DNA of 64,000 nt from a bacterium HR40 (GTDB taxonomy: Bacteria; Pseudomonadota; Alphaproteobacteria; Geminicoccales; Geminicoccaceae), in NCBI GenBank assembly GCA_002898275.1, contig BEIQ01000005.1, positions 1 through 64,000 on the forward strand. The letters are read 5' to 3'. The notes beneath the pieces were generated by a model that worked only from the letters and a program-made list of their open reading frames with translations, made no database searches and had not been told where the DNA came from. Position 1 is the stretch's first letter. Every line of letters starts with the position of its first letter. Of this stretch, positions 20,025 to 29,815 are shown one piece after another. The position numbers and the translations under genes are program-made.

Positions 20025-21407
20025 TCAACGGTGGGCGAGCGGCAACTCCATAGTGAAGATCGCGCCACCGCCGGGACGATCCTGCGCCTCTACCCGCCCG
20101 CCGTGCAGACGGGCGACATCGCGGACGATGGCAAGCCCCAGACCGGCTCCATGGCTATGCTGGCGGCCGTAGCGCGCGAACGGCTGGAAGAGCTGATCCG
20201 GGGCGTGGCCGGATAGACCCGGTCCACGGTCCAAGACCCTGACCGCTCCGGCCTCGCTCACCTGCACCTCGACCGGGGTGCCTCGGGGCGTGTGACGGAA
20301 GGCGTTGTCGAGGAGATTGGCGATCGCCCGCGCGAGGGCGTCGCGATTGCCGTGCACCACCACCGGGTGGGGAGGCAGGTCGAGGGTCAGTTCGCGATCC
20401 TCGCGCGCCGCCAGCGGGGCCAGTTCCGCCGCCACCACCTGGACGAGTTCGCACAGGTCGAGGTCCTCGTCCAGCAACACCAGCCCGCCCTCGAGGCGCG
20501 AGACGGCGAGCAGCTGGTCGACGAGCCGGGCCATCCGTTCGATCGCCGCCTCGAGCCCCTGCCGTTGCGGCAGGGTGGGAGGGAGCGCATCGATGCGGGC
20601 GCGCAGGGCGGCGAGGGGAGTGCGGAGTTCATGGGCCGCTACGGCAGTGAAGCGGCGCTGCTGGGCGAGGGCGTCCTGCAGCCGGTTCAGGAGGTGATTG
20701 ATCGCCTCCACGAGCGGCAGGATCTCCTCCGGCATGCCAGCCGGATCGAGGCACGCCGCCTGGCCGGGGGCGATGGTCGCAGCCTGGGCCGAGATGCGGG
20801 CGAGGGGCGCGAACCCCCGCTTTACCGTGAGAATGGCGAGAATCGTGCTGGCGACCCCCACCACCGCCAGCACGGGCCCCAGCTCGAGGGCGAATTCGGT
20901 GCTCAACCAGTAGATATAGTCGCGCAGTTCTGGCGGACCGCGCCGGGCGACGATGCGCACCCAGGCCCCGGTCGGGGTCGGCAGCTCCTCGATGAAGCCG
21001 AACTCGTGGATGGGCGAAGCCGATGGCCCCAGGGTGAAGGTGAAGATGCCCGGCGGCCAATCGCGGATCGCCTCGACCCCGTCCGGCAGACCGGCCTCGT
21101 GATCGTAGGACAACAGCAGGCGGCGCGTGGCGGCCTCGTAGACCCGCAGGTGGAGGGCGTTCATCGCCGCGATCCTTCCCTGCAGCTCCTCGTCCAGCTG
21201 CAGCTCGAGGTCGGGGGCCGTCGGTCCCCGGCTGTCCCCGCGCCGCACCCGGTTGGCCATCTGCTGGGCGAGATCCTCGAGCTCGTATTCGAGTTCGATC
21301 TCTTTGAGCAGGGCATAGGCGAGCGTGGTGAGGGCAGCCGCCAGCAGGGTCACTGCGGAGAACTGCCAGATCAGGCGGCGGATGAGCGAGAACCGAGACC
21401 TCCTCAT
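20025..21407 (-). CDS. Two-component sensor histidine kinase
   Basis: Membrane kinase of 460 residues. A helix at 13-33, a periplasmic domain of about 140 residues, a second helix near 175-196, HAMP-like region, then HisKA with His259 in AAHELRTPLAAL and an HATPase_c domain with NLLDNAFRHTPRG, RVLDRGPGLSG and HGAGLGLAIV. It would autophosphorylate His259 and pass phosphate to the response regulator upstream. ATG at 21407 overlaps the regulator's stop as ATGA. Layout resembles QseC/PmrB-type sensors. The ligand is unknown; the nearby PepSY and cytochrome b561 genes are its probable targets. Confidence 0.93.
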   Translation of the reverse strand: MRRSRFSLIRRLIWQFSAVTLLAAALTTLAYALLKEIELEYELEDLAQQMANRVRRGDSRGPTAPDLELQLDEELQGRIAAMNALHLRVYEAATRRLLLSYDHEAGLPDGVEAIRDWPPGIFTFTLGPSASPIHEFGFIEELPTPTGAWVRIVARRGPPELRDYIYWLSTEFALELGPVLAVVGVASTILAILTVKRGFAPLARISAQAATIAPGQAACLDPAGMPEEILPLVEAINHLLNRLQDALAQQRRFTAVAAHELRTPLAALRARIDALPPTLPQRQGLEAAIERMARLVDQLLAVSRLEGGLVLLDEDLDLCELVQVVAAELAPLAAREDRELTLDLPPHPVVVHGNRDALARAIANLLDNAFRHTPRGTPVEVQVSEAGAVRVLDRGPGLSGHAPDQLFQPFARYGRQHSHGAGLGLAIVRDVARLHGGRVEAQDRPGGGAIFTMELPLAHR

Positions 21408-22081
21408 CCGCCGATCGCCCGCAGCATGTAGCCGAGGCCGCGAAAGGTGCGGATCTCCACCCCCGCATCGGCCTGAGCGAGGCGACGGCGCAGTCGCGAG
21501 ACATGGGATTCGAGAGTGTTCGACTCGATTTCCTCGGCGAACCCCCAAAGCGCATCCTCGAGGGTACCCCGCTGCACCACCCAGCCGGCCCGCCGCACCA
21601 ACGCCTCGAGCAGCGCTCGTTCCCGCCGCGGCAGCTCGAACGGCTGGCCGTCGACGGCAAACGTCCCCGTGCCGGGATCGTAGGCGAGCCGCCCGACGGT
21701 GATGCGATCGCCCAAGTGCTGCGCCGGCCGTCGCAACAAGGCGCGAATGCGCGCCACCAATTCGGCATGGGCGAAGGGTTTGACGAGATAGTCGTCGGCC
21801 CCGCTCTCGAGCCCGCTCACTCGGTCGCTCACCGCATCGCGGGCGGTCAAAACGAGGATCGGTACCGGATCGCGGCGGCGCCGCAGCCGATGCACCAATG
21901 CGAGCCCGTCCCCGTCGGGAAGGCCGAGGTCGAGGAGGACGAGATCGTATTTCTGGCTTTCCGTCGCGGCGATCGCCTCGGCCAGATCATAGGCGAGATC
22001 GACGGCAAAGCCCGAACGCTCGAGATTGCCGCGCACCGCATCGGCGATGTCGGCATCGTCCTCGACGAACAGCAGGCGCAT
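21404..22081 (-). CDS. OmpR/PhoB-family response regulator
   Basis: 225 residues: receiver domain with acidic pair EDD (7-9), phospho-acceptor Asp51 in LLDLGLPDGDG and Lys101 in DDYLVKPF, then a winged-helix DNA-binding domain with LPRRERALLEALVRRAG and the recognition region ESNTLESHVSRLRRRL, ending RTFRGLGYML. I start it at ATG 22081; the open frame continues far upstream but only antisense to other genes. It is the first gene of the regulatory set and is divergent from the VTT gene. Confidence 0.95.
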   Translation of the reverse strand: MRLLFVEDDADIADAVRGNLERSGFAVDLAYDLAEAIAATESQKYDLVLLDLGLPDGDGLALVHRLRRRRDPVPILVLTARDAVSDRVSGLESGADDYLVKPFAHAELVARIRALLRRPAQHLGDRITVGRLAYDPGTGTFAVDGQPFELPRRERALLEALVRRAGWVVQRGTLEDALWGFAEEIESNTLESHVSRLRRRLAQADAGVEIRTFRGLGYMLRAIGG

Positions 22082-22227
22082 CGCCCTTTCTCTCCTGCTG
22101 AGCCGGAGGGAGAATGGAGGGTCGGAAACAACAGTCCCTTCTCCCTTGCCATAGACTTGCATCGCCCCCGGTTCGCGCCCATCCCGAAGGCGATGGCGCA
22201 CGCCTCTGCAGCCTCCGGAGCCCGCCG

Positions 22228-23226
22228 TTGCGCTTGTTGGCTCTCTTCTTCCTCCTCGCCCTGCTTTTCGCCCTGCCCTTCGCCCTTTTCGGCTCGGGCG
22301 AGGAGGCGGCGGCCTGGCTCGCCCAGCTGCGGACAGCGGCCTGGCTCGTGGGTCCCTTGCTCCTCGCCAGCGACCTGCTGCTGCCGGTTCCGGCCAGCGG
22401 GGTGCTGGCCGCTCTCGGGCTGTTCTATGGCCCCTTGGCCGGCGGCGCCCTCGGCACCCTCGGCCTGCTGCTCGCCGGGCTTGCGGGATGGATGGTCGGC
22501 CGGTTGCTCGGCCCATCCCTCGCCACCCGCCTTTTCGCCCCCGCGGAATGGGAACGGGGAGCCGATCTCTTCGCCCGCTGGGGCGGGCTTTTGGTCGCCG
22601 GCTCGCGGGCCGTGCCGCTCCTCCCGGAAGTGGCGAGTGTGGCGGCGGGCATGTTCGGCATGCCCTTTTGGACCTTCCTCGCCGCCCTTCTCTGCGGCGC
22701 CCTGCCCGTGGCCTTCGCCTTTGCCGCCTTCGGCGCTGCCTTTGCCGATCGACCGTTGGTCGCGCTGATCCTCTCCCTCCTCCCGGGTGGGCTTTGGTTC
22801 CTGCTGGCTGGGCGGCTTGCCGCCCGCGAGCCTCCGACCTCAGGTGCCGCGCACCAGCGGTTGGAGGAGGAGGGTCAGGGCGAAGCCCGAGGGGCCGAGG
22901 AGGGCCGGCCAACCGGCCGTCGCCAGAAGGCAACCGTCGAGCAAGCAGATGGCGGCGATCAGCAGCGCCACGGCGCGACCGACATCGCCCGGTCGGCGGC
23001 GGGCGAAGAGGGCGAGCGCCATGCCGCTCGCCGCGACGAGCGCGAGCCAGGAGACGAGCCCGAGCGGATGGGCGAGGGCGAAGCCGAGACCGACGATCGG
23101 GGAGAGGGCGAAGAGGGCGAGCGGCCATGCGGCCTCGCGGCGCAGCGGATGCTCCTGCCGAGCGACCCAGCTCAGGCCGACCACGTGGGCGAAGCCCGCG
23201 AGCGCGGCGAGCCCGAGCGCCGTTGA
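22228..23226 (+). CDS. VTT-domain (TVP38/DedA-like) membrane protein with odd charged tail
   Basis: The first 200 residues are hydrophobic and match a VTT/SNARE-associated membrane fold: GPLLLASDLLLPVPASGVLA, YGPLAGGALGTLGLLLAGLAG with the G-rich turn, RWGGLLVAGSRAVPLLPEVA and a PFWTFLAALLCGALP segment. Members are linked to membrane lipid or small-molecule traffic. I chose TTG at 22228 because GGAG lies 7 bases before it; ATG at 22114 (also with GGAGGG) would add 38 residues. After about residue 205 the protein becomes a highly charged Glu/Arg-rich tail that lies antisense to the eboC-like gene for 387 bases, so the natural stop may have been lost. Confidence 0.72.
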   Translation: MRLLALFFLLALLFALPFALFGSGEEAAAWLAQLRTAAWLVGPLLLASDLLLPVPASGVLAALGLFYGPLAGGALGTLGLLLAGLAGWMVGRLLGPSLATRLFAPAEWERGADLFARWGGLLVAGSRAVPLLPEVASVAAGMFGMPFWTFLAALLCGALPVAFAFAAFGAAFADRPLVALILSLLPGGLWFLLAGRLAAREPPTSGAAHQRLEEEGQGEARGAEEGRPTGRRQKATVEQADGGDQQRHGATDIARSAAGEEGERHAARRDEREPGDEPERMGEGEAETDDRGEGEEGERPCGLAAQRMLLPSDPAQADHVGEARERGEPERR

Positions 23227-23714
23227 CGGCAGCGGCACGACACAGGCTCCGGCGAGGAGATAGACCAGCCCGCGGCAGGCGCCCATGAGCAGAGGGCTTG
23301 CCGCCAGTTCCTTGTGGCGGAAGTCGTAGACGAGGATGCAGAGGGCGAGGAGCAGGCCATGCAACTGGGCGGCGGTGGGATCGCGCCCGCTGGTCGCGGT
23401 GGTCGCCAGCAGCAGGCCGAGGCCGGCGAGCAGCAGCAGCATCCCGAGGAAGAACACGGTGCCGGCCGCCACCCGACCCGACGGGATGGGCCGCTCCGGC
23501 CGGTGGCGCGCGTCGATGGCGGCATCGAAGGCGTCGTTGAGGTACATTCCTCCCACATAGAAGGCCGAGAGGGCGGCAAGGAGCGGCAGGAGAGCTGGAT
23601 CGAGCGGGCTCCCGCCGGCGACCACCCAACCAGCCAGGCCGTTGGTCCATACGGTGGGCAGGTTGGAGACCCGTCCGAGGACGAGGGCGGTCTCGAGCGC
23701 CGCTCCCAACCTCC

Positions 23715-23718
<4 letters not shown>
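22840..23718 (-). CDS. eboC: UbiA-family prenyltransferase, EboC-like
   Basis: Integral membrane prenyltransferase of 292 residues with about eight helices. The first Asp-rich motif is NDAFDAAIDARHRPERPIPS, with the second Asp motif reduced to the YDFRHKE region. GTG at 23718 overlaps the upstream stop as GTGA. Its place directly after EboE- and EboD-like genes identifies it as the prenyltransferase of an ebo set; alone, the family would be read only as UbiA. The prenylated substrate is not known. The 3' part is overlapped on the other strand by the VTT frame. Confidence 0.85.
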
Positions 23719-24920
<1,202 letters not shown>

Positions 24921-24992
24921 GGTCCGCCTCCCGCGATCGCCGCGGCAGACTAGCGGGGCGGCTGCGACCTGCCAACGGCACGGGGTCGAGGA

Positions 24993-26198
24993 TCAGCCCT
25001 TCTGCCGCGCCTCGAGCCAGGCGATGGCCCGAGCGATCCCGTCCTCGTCCATCGCATGCACTTCGATGCCGCGGCCGATCGCCTCGAGCAGGGTGATGGT
25101 GAGCTCACCGCCGAGATGTTCGCGGAATTCGGCGAGCCCGGCGAGGAGCTGGAGACGGCCTTGGCCGTCGCGCGCCAGAAGGGCGGGATGCCAGAGGCGA
25201 AAGCCCAAATGTTCGAGCAAGGCACAGATGCGCTCCTCGGCTCCCGCCTCGAGCAGACCGGCCGTGACGGAATAGCGGGAATCGAGGGCGATGCCGATCG
25301 CTACCGCTTCGCCATGGCGGAGATGGTGGCGGGTCATGGTCTCGAGACGATGCGCTGCCCAGTGGCCGAAGTCGAGTGGCCGTGCACTGCCGGTCTCGAA
25401 GGGATCGCCACCCTGGGCGATCTGGCGCATGTGCAGTTCGGCGCAACGGCGGATCATGGTCGCCATCGCCGGCCGCTCGAACAGGGCGAGGGCGTCGGCA
25501 TGGCGCTCGAGCCAGGTAAAAAAGGCGGCGTCACGGATGAGCGCCACTTTCACCGCCTCCGCCATGCCGGCGATCTTCTCGCGCGGCGGCAGCAGCTCGA
25601 TGAAGTCGAGGTCGTTGAGGACCGCGAAGGGGGGCGCGAAGGTGCCGACGAAATTCTTGCAGCCGAAGAGATTGACCCCGTTCTTGACGCCCACGCCGGA
25701 ATCGTTCTGAGCGAGGACCGTGGTCGGTACCCGCAGCAGTCGGATGCCCCGATGGGTGGTGGCGGCGACGAGGCCCACCGCGTCGAGCACCGCCCCGCCA
25801 CCCACGGCCATCACGAAGGATTGACGATCGAGGTGATACTCGTGGAGCTTGGCCATGATGTGCTCGACGAAGAACAGCTCGTTCTTGATGCGCTCACCGC
25901 CGGGTACGGGCAGTGGCGGGGCGACGAGCTCGAGGTGGCGGGCATGGGCCCGTGCGTAATCGGCAATTTCCTCCGCTAGCCGCGGTCGAGCGGCGAGCAC
26001 CCCGTCGTCGAGGAAGACGATGAGCCGGTGCCGGCGGTCCGGCTCGAGGCGACGCACCGCCTCGAGAAGGGCCGGATTGTCGGGCCGGAACAGGGCCCGG
26101 GTGAAAACCACGGGATAGTGGAAGGTGACGGTGAAGCGCTGGTCGTAGATGGTGGTGCGGGTGTCCACCGTGCACGCGTCGCGGTCGCAATCGGACAT
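24993..26198 (-). CDS. eboD: EboD-like 3-dehydroquinate synthase homologue
   Basis: 401 residues of the sugar-phosphate cyclase (dehydroquinate synthase-like) fold. The NAD site is GGGAVLDAVGLVAATTHRG, followed by LRVPTTVLAQNDSGVGVKNG. Zinc ligands match AroB: Glu in GMAEAVKVALIRD, His in DFGHWAAHRLE and His in LRHGEAVAIGI. The N-terminus (TIYDQRFTVTFHYPVVFTR) is typical of EboD, not AroB. ATG at 26198 has GGGGGAGG upstream, and is the first gene of the eboDEC run. A genuine AroB role cannot be excluded but is unlikely in this setting. Confidence 0.88.
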   Translation of the reverse strand: MSDCDRDACTVDTRTTIYDQRFTVTFHYPVVFTRALFRPDNPALLEAVRRLEPDRRHRLIVFLDDGVLAARPRLAEEIADYARAHARHLELVAPPLPVPGGERIKNELFFVEHIMAKLHEYHLDRQSFVMAVGGGAVLDAVGLVAATTHRGIRLLRVPTTVLAQNDSGVGVKNGVNLFGCKNFVGTFAPPFAVLNDLDFIELLPPREKIAGMAEAVKVALIRDAAFFTWLERHADALALFERPAMATMIRRCAELHMRQIAQGGDPFETGSARPLDFGHWAAHRLETMTRHHLRHGEAVAIGIALDSRYSVTAGLLEAGAEERICALLEHLGFRLWHPALLARDGQGRLQLLAGLAEFREHLGGELTITLLEAIGRGIEVHAMDEDGIARAIAWLEARQKG

Positions 26199-26599
26199 CG
26201 TTCCTCCCCCGTCCGCCGGCTCCGATGTCTGCGGCTGGACGAGCCTAGCGCGTTTCGGCGAGCCGTCCAGCGGCGGCCATCGCCGAGGCGACGGCGCGCA
26301 TCGGCCGAGGATACAGGAGGAAATCCCGGCCTCCGGCCAGATCGGGCCATCCACGGGCGGGCGAGCTGCGAGGAGATGCCGGTCGTCCGCCCCCTCGGAC
26401 CGGCACGACCGAGGAGATGGTCGACCTGCGGCCGCCCGGAGCGCTTCGACAGGGGATGGCGGGATCGGCTGGGACCAGTGGGGAGGTTTCGTTCCTCCTG
26501 GTCCGGGCACGGGAGCCGATCGACCGCCATCTCGGCGCGGCGGGCCAGGGTCGGCCGCCTCGGGTCGCTCGAGTCCGAAAAGGTTGTACGCGTATACCA
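26199..26599 (-). other. Intergenic region without a supported gene
   Basis: The stretch upstream of the eboD-like gene contains long open frames only because of high GC; none has domain features. It may hold the eboDEC promoter. The decayed TetR gene begins to the right. Confidence 0.45.
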
Positions 26600-27084
26600 T
26601 TACACCATGAGCAGGGGAGAGGACGGCTCGGCTGCCGCCCACCCGTCCTCCACCCGAGACGCTCCCTCCCGCTCCGCCCGCGCCGGCACTCCCGCCGCTC
26701 GCCTCGTCGCCCTCTCCGGTCCGCGAGCCCGGAAGGTGCGGGCAAGCTCGGGAAACCGCACCGCCTCCGCCGGAACCCGACGATGCCGGGCCGCCGCCTC
26801 CGGCTCACCCCCGAGTTCGACAAAACGCACGGCGAGGCGCCCCGCTGTCCCTCCACCCCCCCGACCCCGGTGCCCCTCGAGCGGCTCGAGGAGACTGCGG
26901 CAACCCTCGCCAACGATCGCCCCAAAAGCGCTTCCTCGCCGACCGAACGGCTGTCGGCAGTGGCCTTGGACACACCCGCGGCGGCAGCCATCGCCTCCAT
27001 CGCAGCGTCCCCAAAGCCGCGCTCGGGGAACGGTTGTCGGGTGACGGCGAGGCTCGCCTGCCGTCGGTCACGTCCCGTTTCCAT
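26600..27084 (-). pseudogene. Degraded TetR-family regulator
   Basis: One frame from ATG 27084 reads LAVTRQPFPERGFGDAAMEA followed by MAAAAGVSKAT, a clear TetR helix-turn-helix. Just after it, the normal LYSRFGGKEALF is replaced by ADSRSVGEEALL, which destroys the recognition end. A different frame (about 26830-26660) holds EAVRFPELARTFRARGPERA, a typical TetR C-terminal helix pattern. So the gene carries at least one frameshift plus substitutions. Its former target may have been the neighbouring eboDEC set or the AhpD-like gene. Confidence 0.65.
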
Positions 27085-27475
27085 CCTCGCGTCCTCGAGG
27101 CGTCCCCGCGGTCCTCGGCTCGCCCGGCATCGCCGCCTCCGCCTGTCGCCCCTCTCCCGGCTCCCCTCTCCGCCCTGTGCGAACCGAACGGCTCCGTTCA
27201 AGGATCGGATGGGCGTGGGTCGCCGGCTCCGCCTCCTCCTCGCCCTTCTTCTTTCCTGCCCCCGCTCGCGGGCGGCGGGTTCGGGTGCGAGCGCTGGCTC
27301 ACCCGCTGGCGCTTCCTGCAATCCCGCGACAATGCCCGGACCGCGGGGGGATCGCGCCGATCGCCGCCGGCCGAGCGGCGGACCTCGCGGTACACGACCA
27401 TCAACCGGTGGCCGACGGCGATCTCCTCCTTGCGGCTCGATCCCGCCGGGCCGCGGGCGGCCGGAGGACGGGCCT
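27085..27475 (-). other. Intergenic region without a supported gene
   Basis: No intact gene is visible. A + strand frame near 27300-27420 reads RGGIAPIAAGRAADLAVHD, faintly like the C-terminal strand of an amidohydrolase, but without any supporting domain. The stretch looks like decayed sequence. Confidence 0.35.
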
Positions 27476-28108
27476 TCAGGGCCGGGGGCAGGGCAGTCGC
27501 CCGAGAGTGAAGAACTCCGGATTCGGTCTCAGATCGGCGAAATGGGCGAGGCGGTTGCTCGCCGCGAAAAATGCGGTGATCGCCCCGATGTCCCAGATCG
27601 CCTCATCGTCAAAGCCGGCTTCGCGCAGGGCGGCAATGTCCCGCTCCTCCACCGCCCATGGCTCGCGTGCGAGCTTCTCGGCAAAGGCCAGCATCGCCCG
27701 TTGGCGGGAGGTGAGAGGCGCCTTGCGCCAGTCGATGGCGAGGATGTCGGCGAGCACGGGATCCTTCGCCCGAATCCGCAAGATCGCGCCATGCGCCACC
27801 ACGCAATAGAGACAACGGTTGGCCGCCGAGGTCACGACGACGATCATCTCGCGTTCGGCGCGGCTGAGCCCGGTCTCCTTCTCCATGAGGGCATCGTGCC
27901 AGGCGAGAAACGCCCGCAGTTCCTCCGGTCGACGCGCGAGCAGCGCGAAGACATTGGGGAGGAACCCCGCCTTCTCGCGGATCGCAAGCAGACGGTCGCG
28001 CAGATCCGCGGGCAGACCCTCGATCCCCGTTACGGCGAAGCGTGCCACCGCCGATCCGTCCGTCGTCTCCTCCCTCACCTCGATCCTCCCCGCGCTCCGC
28101 TCGGTCAT
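27476..28108 (-). CDS. AhpD-like / peroxidase-related carboxymuconolactone decarboxylase-family protein
   Basis: A 210-residue cytoplasmic protein of the AhpD superfamily (peroxidase-related type). The redox CxxC and following His are seen in NRCLYCVVAHGAILR, and the preceding helices (GFLPNVFALLARRPEELRAF) are classic. Members reduce disulfides or decarboxylate lactones; the role here is not known. ATG at 28108 is chosen because the family starts shortly before the conserved LPADLRDR segment; the longer frame upstream has no support. It stands alone between the decayed regulator and the large operon on the right. Confidence 0.88.
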   Translation of the reverse strand: MTERSAGRIEVREETTDGSAVARFAVTGIEGLPADLRDRLLAIREKAGFLPNVFALLARRPEELRAFLAWHDALMEKETGLSRAEREMIVVVTSAANRCLYCVVAHGAILRIRAKDPVLADILAIDWRKAPLTSRQRAMLAFAEKLAREPWAVEERDIAALREAGFDDEAIWDIGAITAFFAASNRLAHFADLRPNPEFFTLGRLPCPRP

Positions 28109-28345
28109 CTCCGCCTCGCCTTCCGGTCGCTCCGCTCGCACGATGGGAGCCTGGGTCGGAGGGCACCGCCATGCCCCCTCCCGGGAGCAGGTCTCGACGT
28201 CCTTCTCGATCCCCCGTCTCCCTGCGCGCCGGCAGGGCGGCATCGAGCGACCGAGGGGACTCCCATCGCCCCAGGGCCGCCCGACCACGGCTATGCTATA
28301 GGCGAGTGCTCGGATCGTGCCAGAGGTCGCGACGGGGATCTGCCC

Positions 28346-29815
28346 TCAATGGACGGCCCGGGTCCGGACCGGTCGCCGCAACAGAGCCAGATCCTCCTGC
28401 CCGAGGAGGCCCACGGCCAAGGCGAGCGGCGGCCACAGCAGGGCGAGCAGGGCGAGTTCGCCGAGAAGCCAGAGGCCGGATGTCGGGATCGCGGCAGCGA
28501 CGAGGGCGAGTCCACCGATCGGCACCATGGCCCGCCGCAGCAGACCTGGCAGGGTGTCGAGGCCCAGGCGGCGGTGGAGGAGGAGGCCGGCTGCCGTTGT
28601 CATCATGGCTGGCACGAGGATGGCCGCGGTCGCAGCCCCCGTCGCTCCGAGGACGGGCACCAGCAGGGCGTTGGCGAGAAAGGCCGTCGGAACCGCGAGG
28701 AGGGCGAGGAGGGCGGCGGCATGCTGGGCACCGATGGCGATCAAGACCGCCGTCGAGGCGACGAAGAGGGTGTTGGCCAAGCCATGACCGAGGATCAAAA
28801 GGCGGAGCAAGGGGCCACCCGACCGATAAGCCTCGGAGAACAGCAACACGATGAGCGGCTCGGCCTCGATCGCCACCACCACACAGCCCGGCAGCAGGGT
28901 GAGCGCGAGAAAGCGCAGGCTCGCCTCGAGGGTGCGGCGGGCGGTGGCGATTTCACCCCCGGCAAGCGCCCGGGCGAGGGACGGGATGAGCACAGCGGTC
29001 AGCACGAAGGCGAGCAGATTCGGCATGCGGGCGATCCCCAGGGCCGCCACGTAGTGACCGCGCACCTCCTCGGGCACCGTGCCGAAGAGACCGAGGGACC
29101 ACAGATCGACTCCGGTGGTGACTTGGGTGCCAAGGCCGGTGAGCCCGATCGGCAGGGCCAGGGTGAGGATGCGTCCGAGCCAGGCGGGATCGAGCGCCAG
29201 GCGCACGCGGCCGAGCAGACGGAAGAGCAGCAGCAGGCCGAGAAGCGAGCCCGCGACATTGACGAGCAGGGCTCCCTCGATGCTCGCACCCAGAAGCGCG
29301 AGCAGGAGAATGCCGAAGGCCTTGGCGAGGGCGTAGACGATCTGGGCGCAGGCCTCGCGGGCGAAGGCGCGGTGACCGTTGAGCACGTGCACCGCCATGA
29401 AGAACAGGCCGAAGACGGGGATGTCGAGAGCGGCGAGGCGCAGCAGCCGGCTACCGGAGGCGGGATCGAGGCCGAAGAGGCGGGCGAGCTCCGGGGCGAG
29501 GAGCCAAAAGCCGACGAACAGGCCGAGATAGACGCCGAGGGCGAGGCCGAAGCCGGTGGCCTCGAGGCGGGAGGTGTCGCCCGGGGTCTCGGCGAGAAGA
29601 CGGCTGGTCGCCTGCGGGATGCCGAGGCGACCCACCAGTTCGACGGTGAGCAGGAGGGAATAGACGAGACCGTAGACGCCATAGGCGGCAGGTCCCAGGC
29701 TGCGCGCCAGCACTACGGCCACGACATAGGCCGAGAGCATCACCGTGCCCTGGGCGAGAGCATGCCAGAGGGTGCCGCGGGCGGCCCGTTCGGCGATCTC
29801 GCTCAAGGGCGTCAA
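28346..29815 (-). CDS. MOP-superfamily oligosaccharide flippase
   Basis: Last gene of the eight-gene operon. 489 residues with about 14 hydrophobic helices; the N-terminal RGTLWHALAQGTVMLSAYVV and VLARSLGPAAYGVYGLVYSL are typical for Wzx/MurJ-like MOP proteins. It would flip a lipid-linked glycan made by the operon. TTG at 29815 overlaps the asparagine synthase stop as TTGA; the longer upstream frame is antisense-like and rejected. Distinct from the flippase at 1363-2745, so this replicon has two. Confidence 0.87.
   Translation of the reverse strand: MTPLSEIAERAARGTLWHALAQGTVMLSAYVVAVVLARSLGPAAYGVYGLVYSLLLTVELVGRLGIPQATSRLLAETPGDTSRLEATGFGLALGVYLGLFVGFWLLAPELARLFGLDPASGSRLLRLAALDIPVFGLFFMAVHVLNGHRAFAREACAQIVYALAKAFGILLLALLGASIEGALLVNVAGSLLGLLLLFRLLGRVRLALDPAWLGRILTLALPIGLTGLGTQVTTGVDLWSLGLFGTVPEEVRGHYVAALGIARMPNLLAFVLTAVLIPSLARALAGGEIATARRTLEASLRFLALTLLPGCVVVAIEAEPLIVLLFSEAYRSGGPLLRLLILGHGLANTLFVASTAVLIAIGAQHAAALLALLAVPTAFLANALLVPVLGATGAATAAILVPAMMTTAAGLLLHRRLGLDTLPGLLRRAMVPIGGLALVAAAIPTSGLWLLGELALLALLWPPLALAVGLLGQEDLALLRRPVRTRAVH

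Noticed and set aside
21404-23650. Response regulator read as a 748-residue protein
   Set aside because: The receiver domain starts at ATG 22081; the extra N-terminal part is antisense or noncoding, without domains.
27300-27420. Amidohydrolase-like fragment (RGGIAPIAAGRAADLAVHD)
   Set aside because: A single short match without neighbouring motifs or a gene frame; could be chance.
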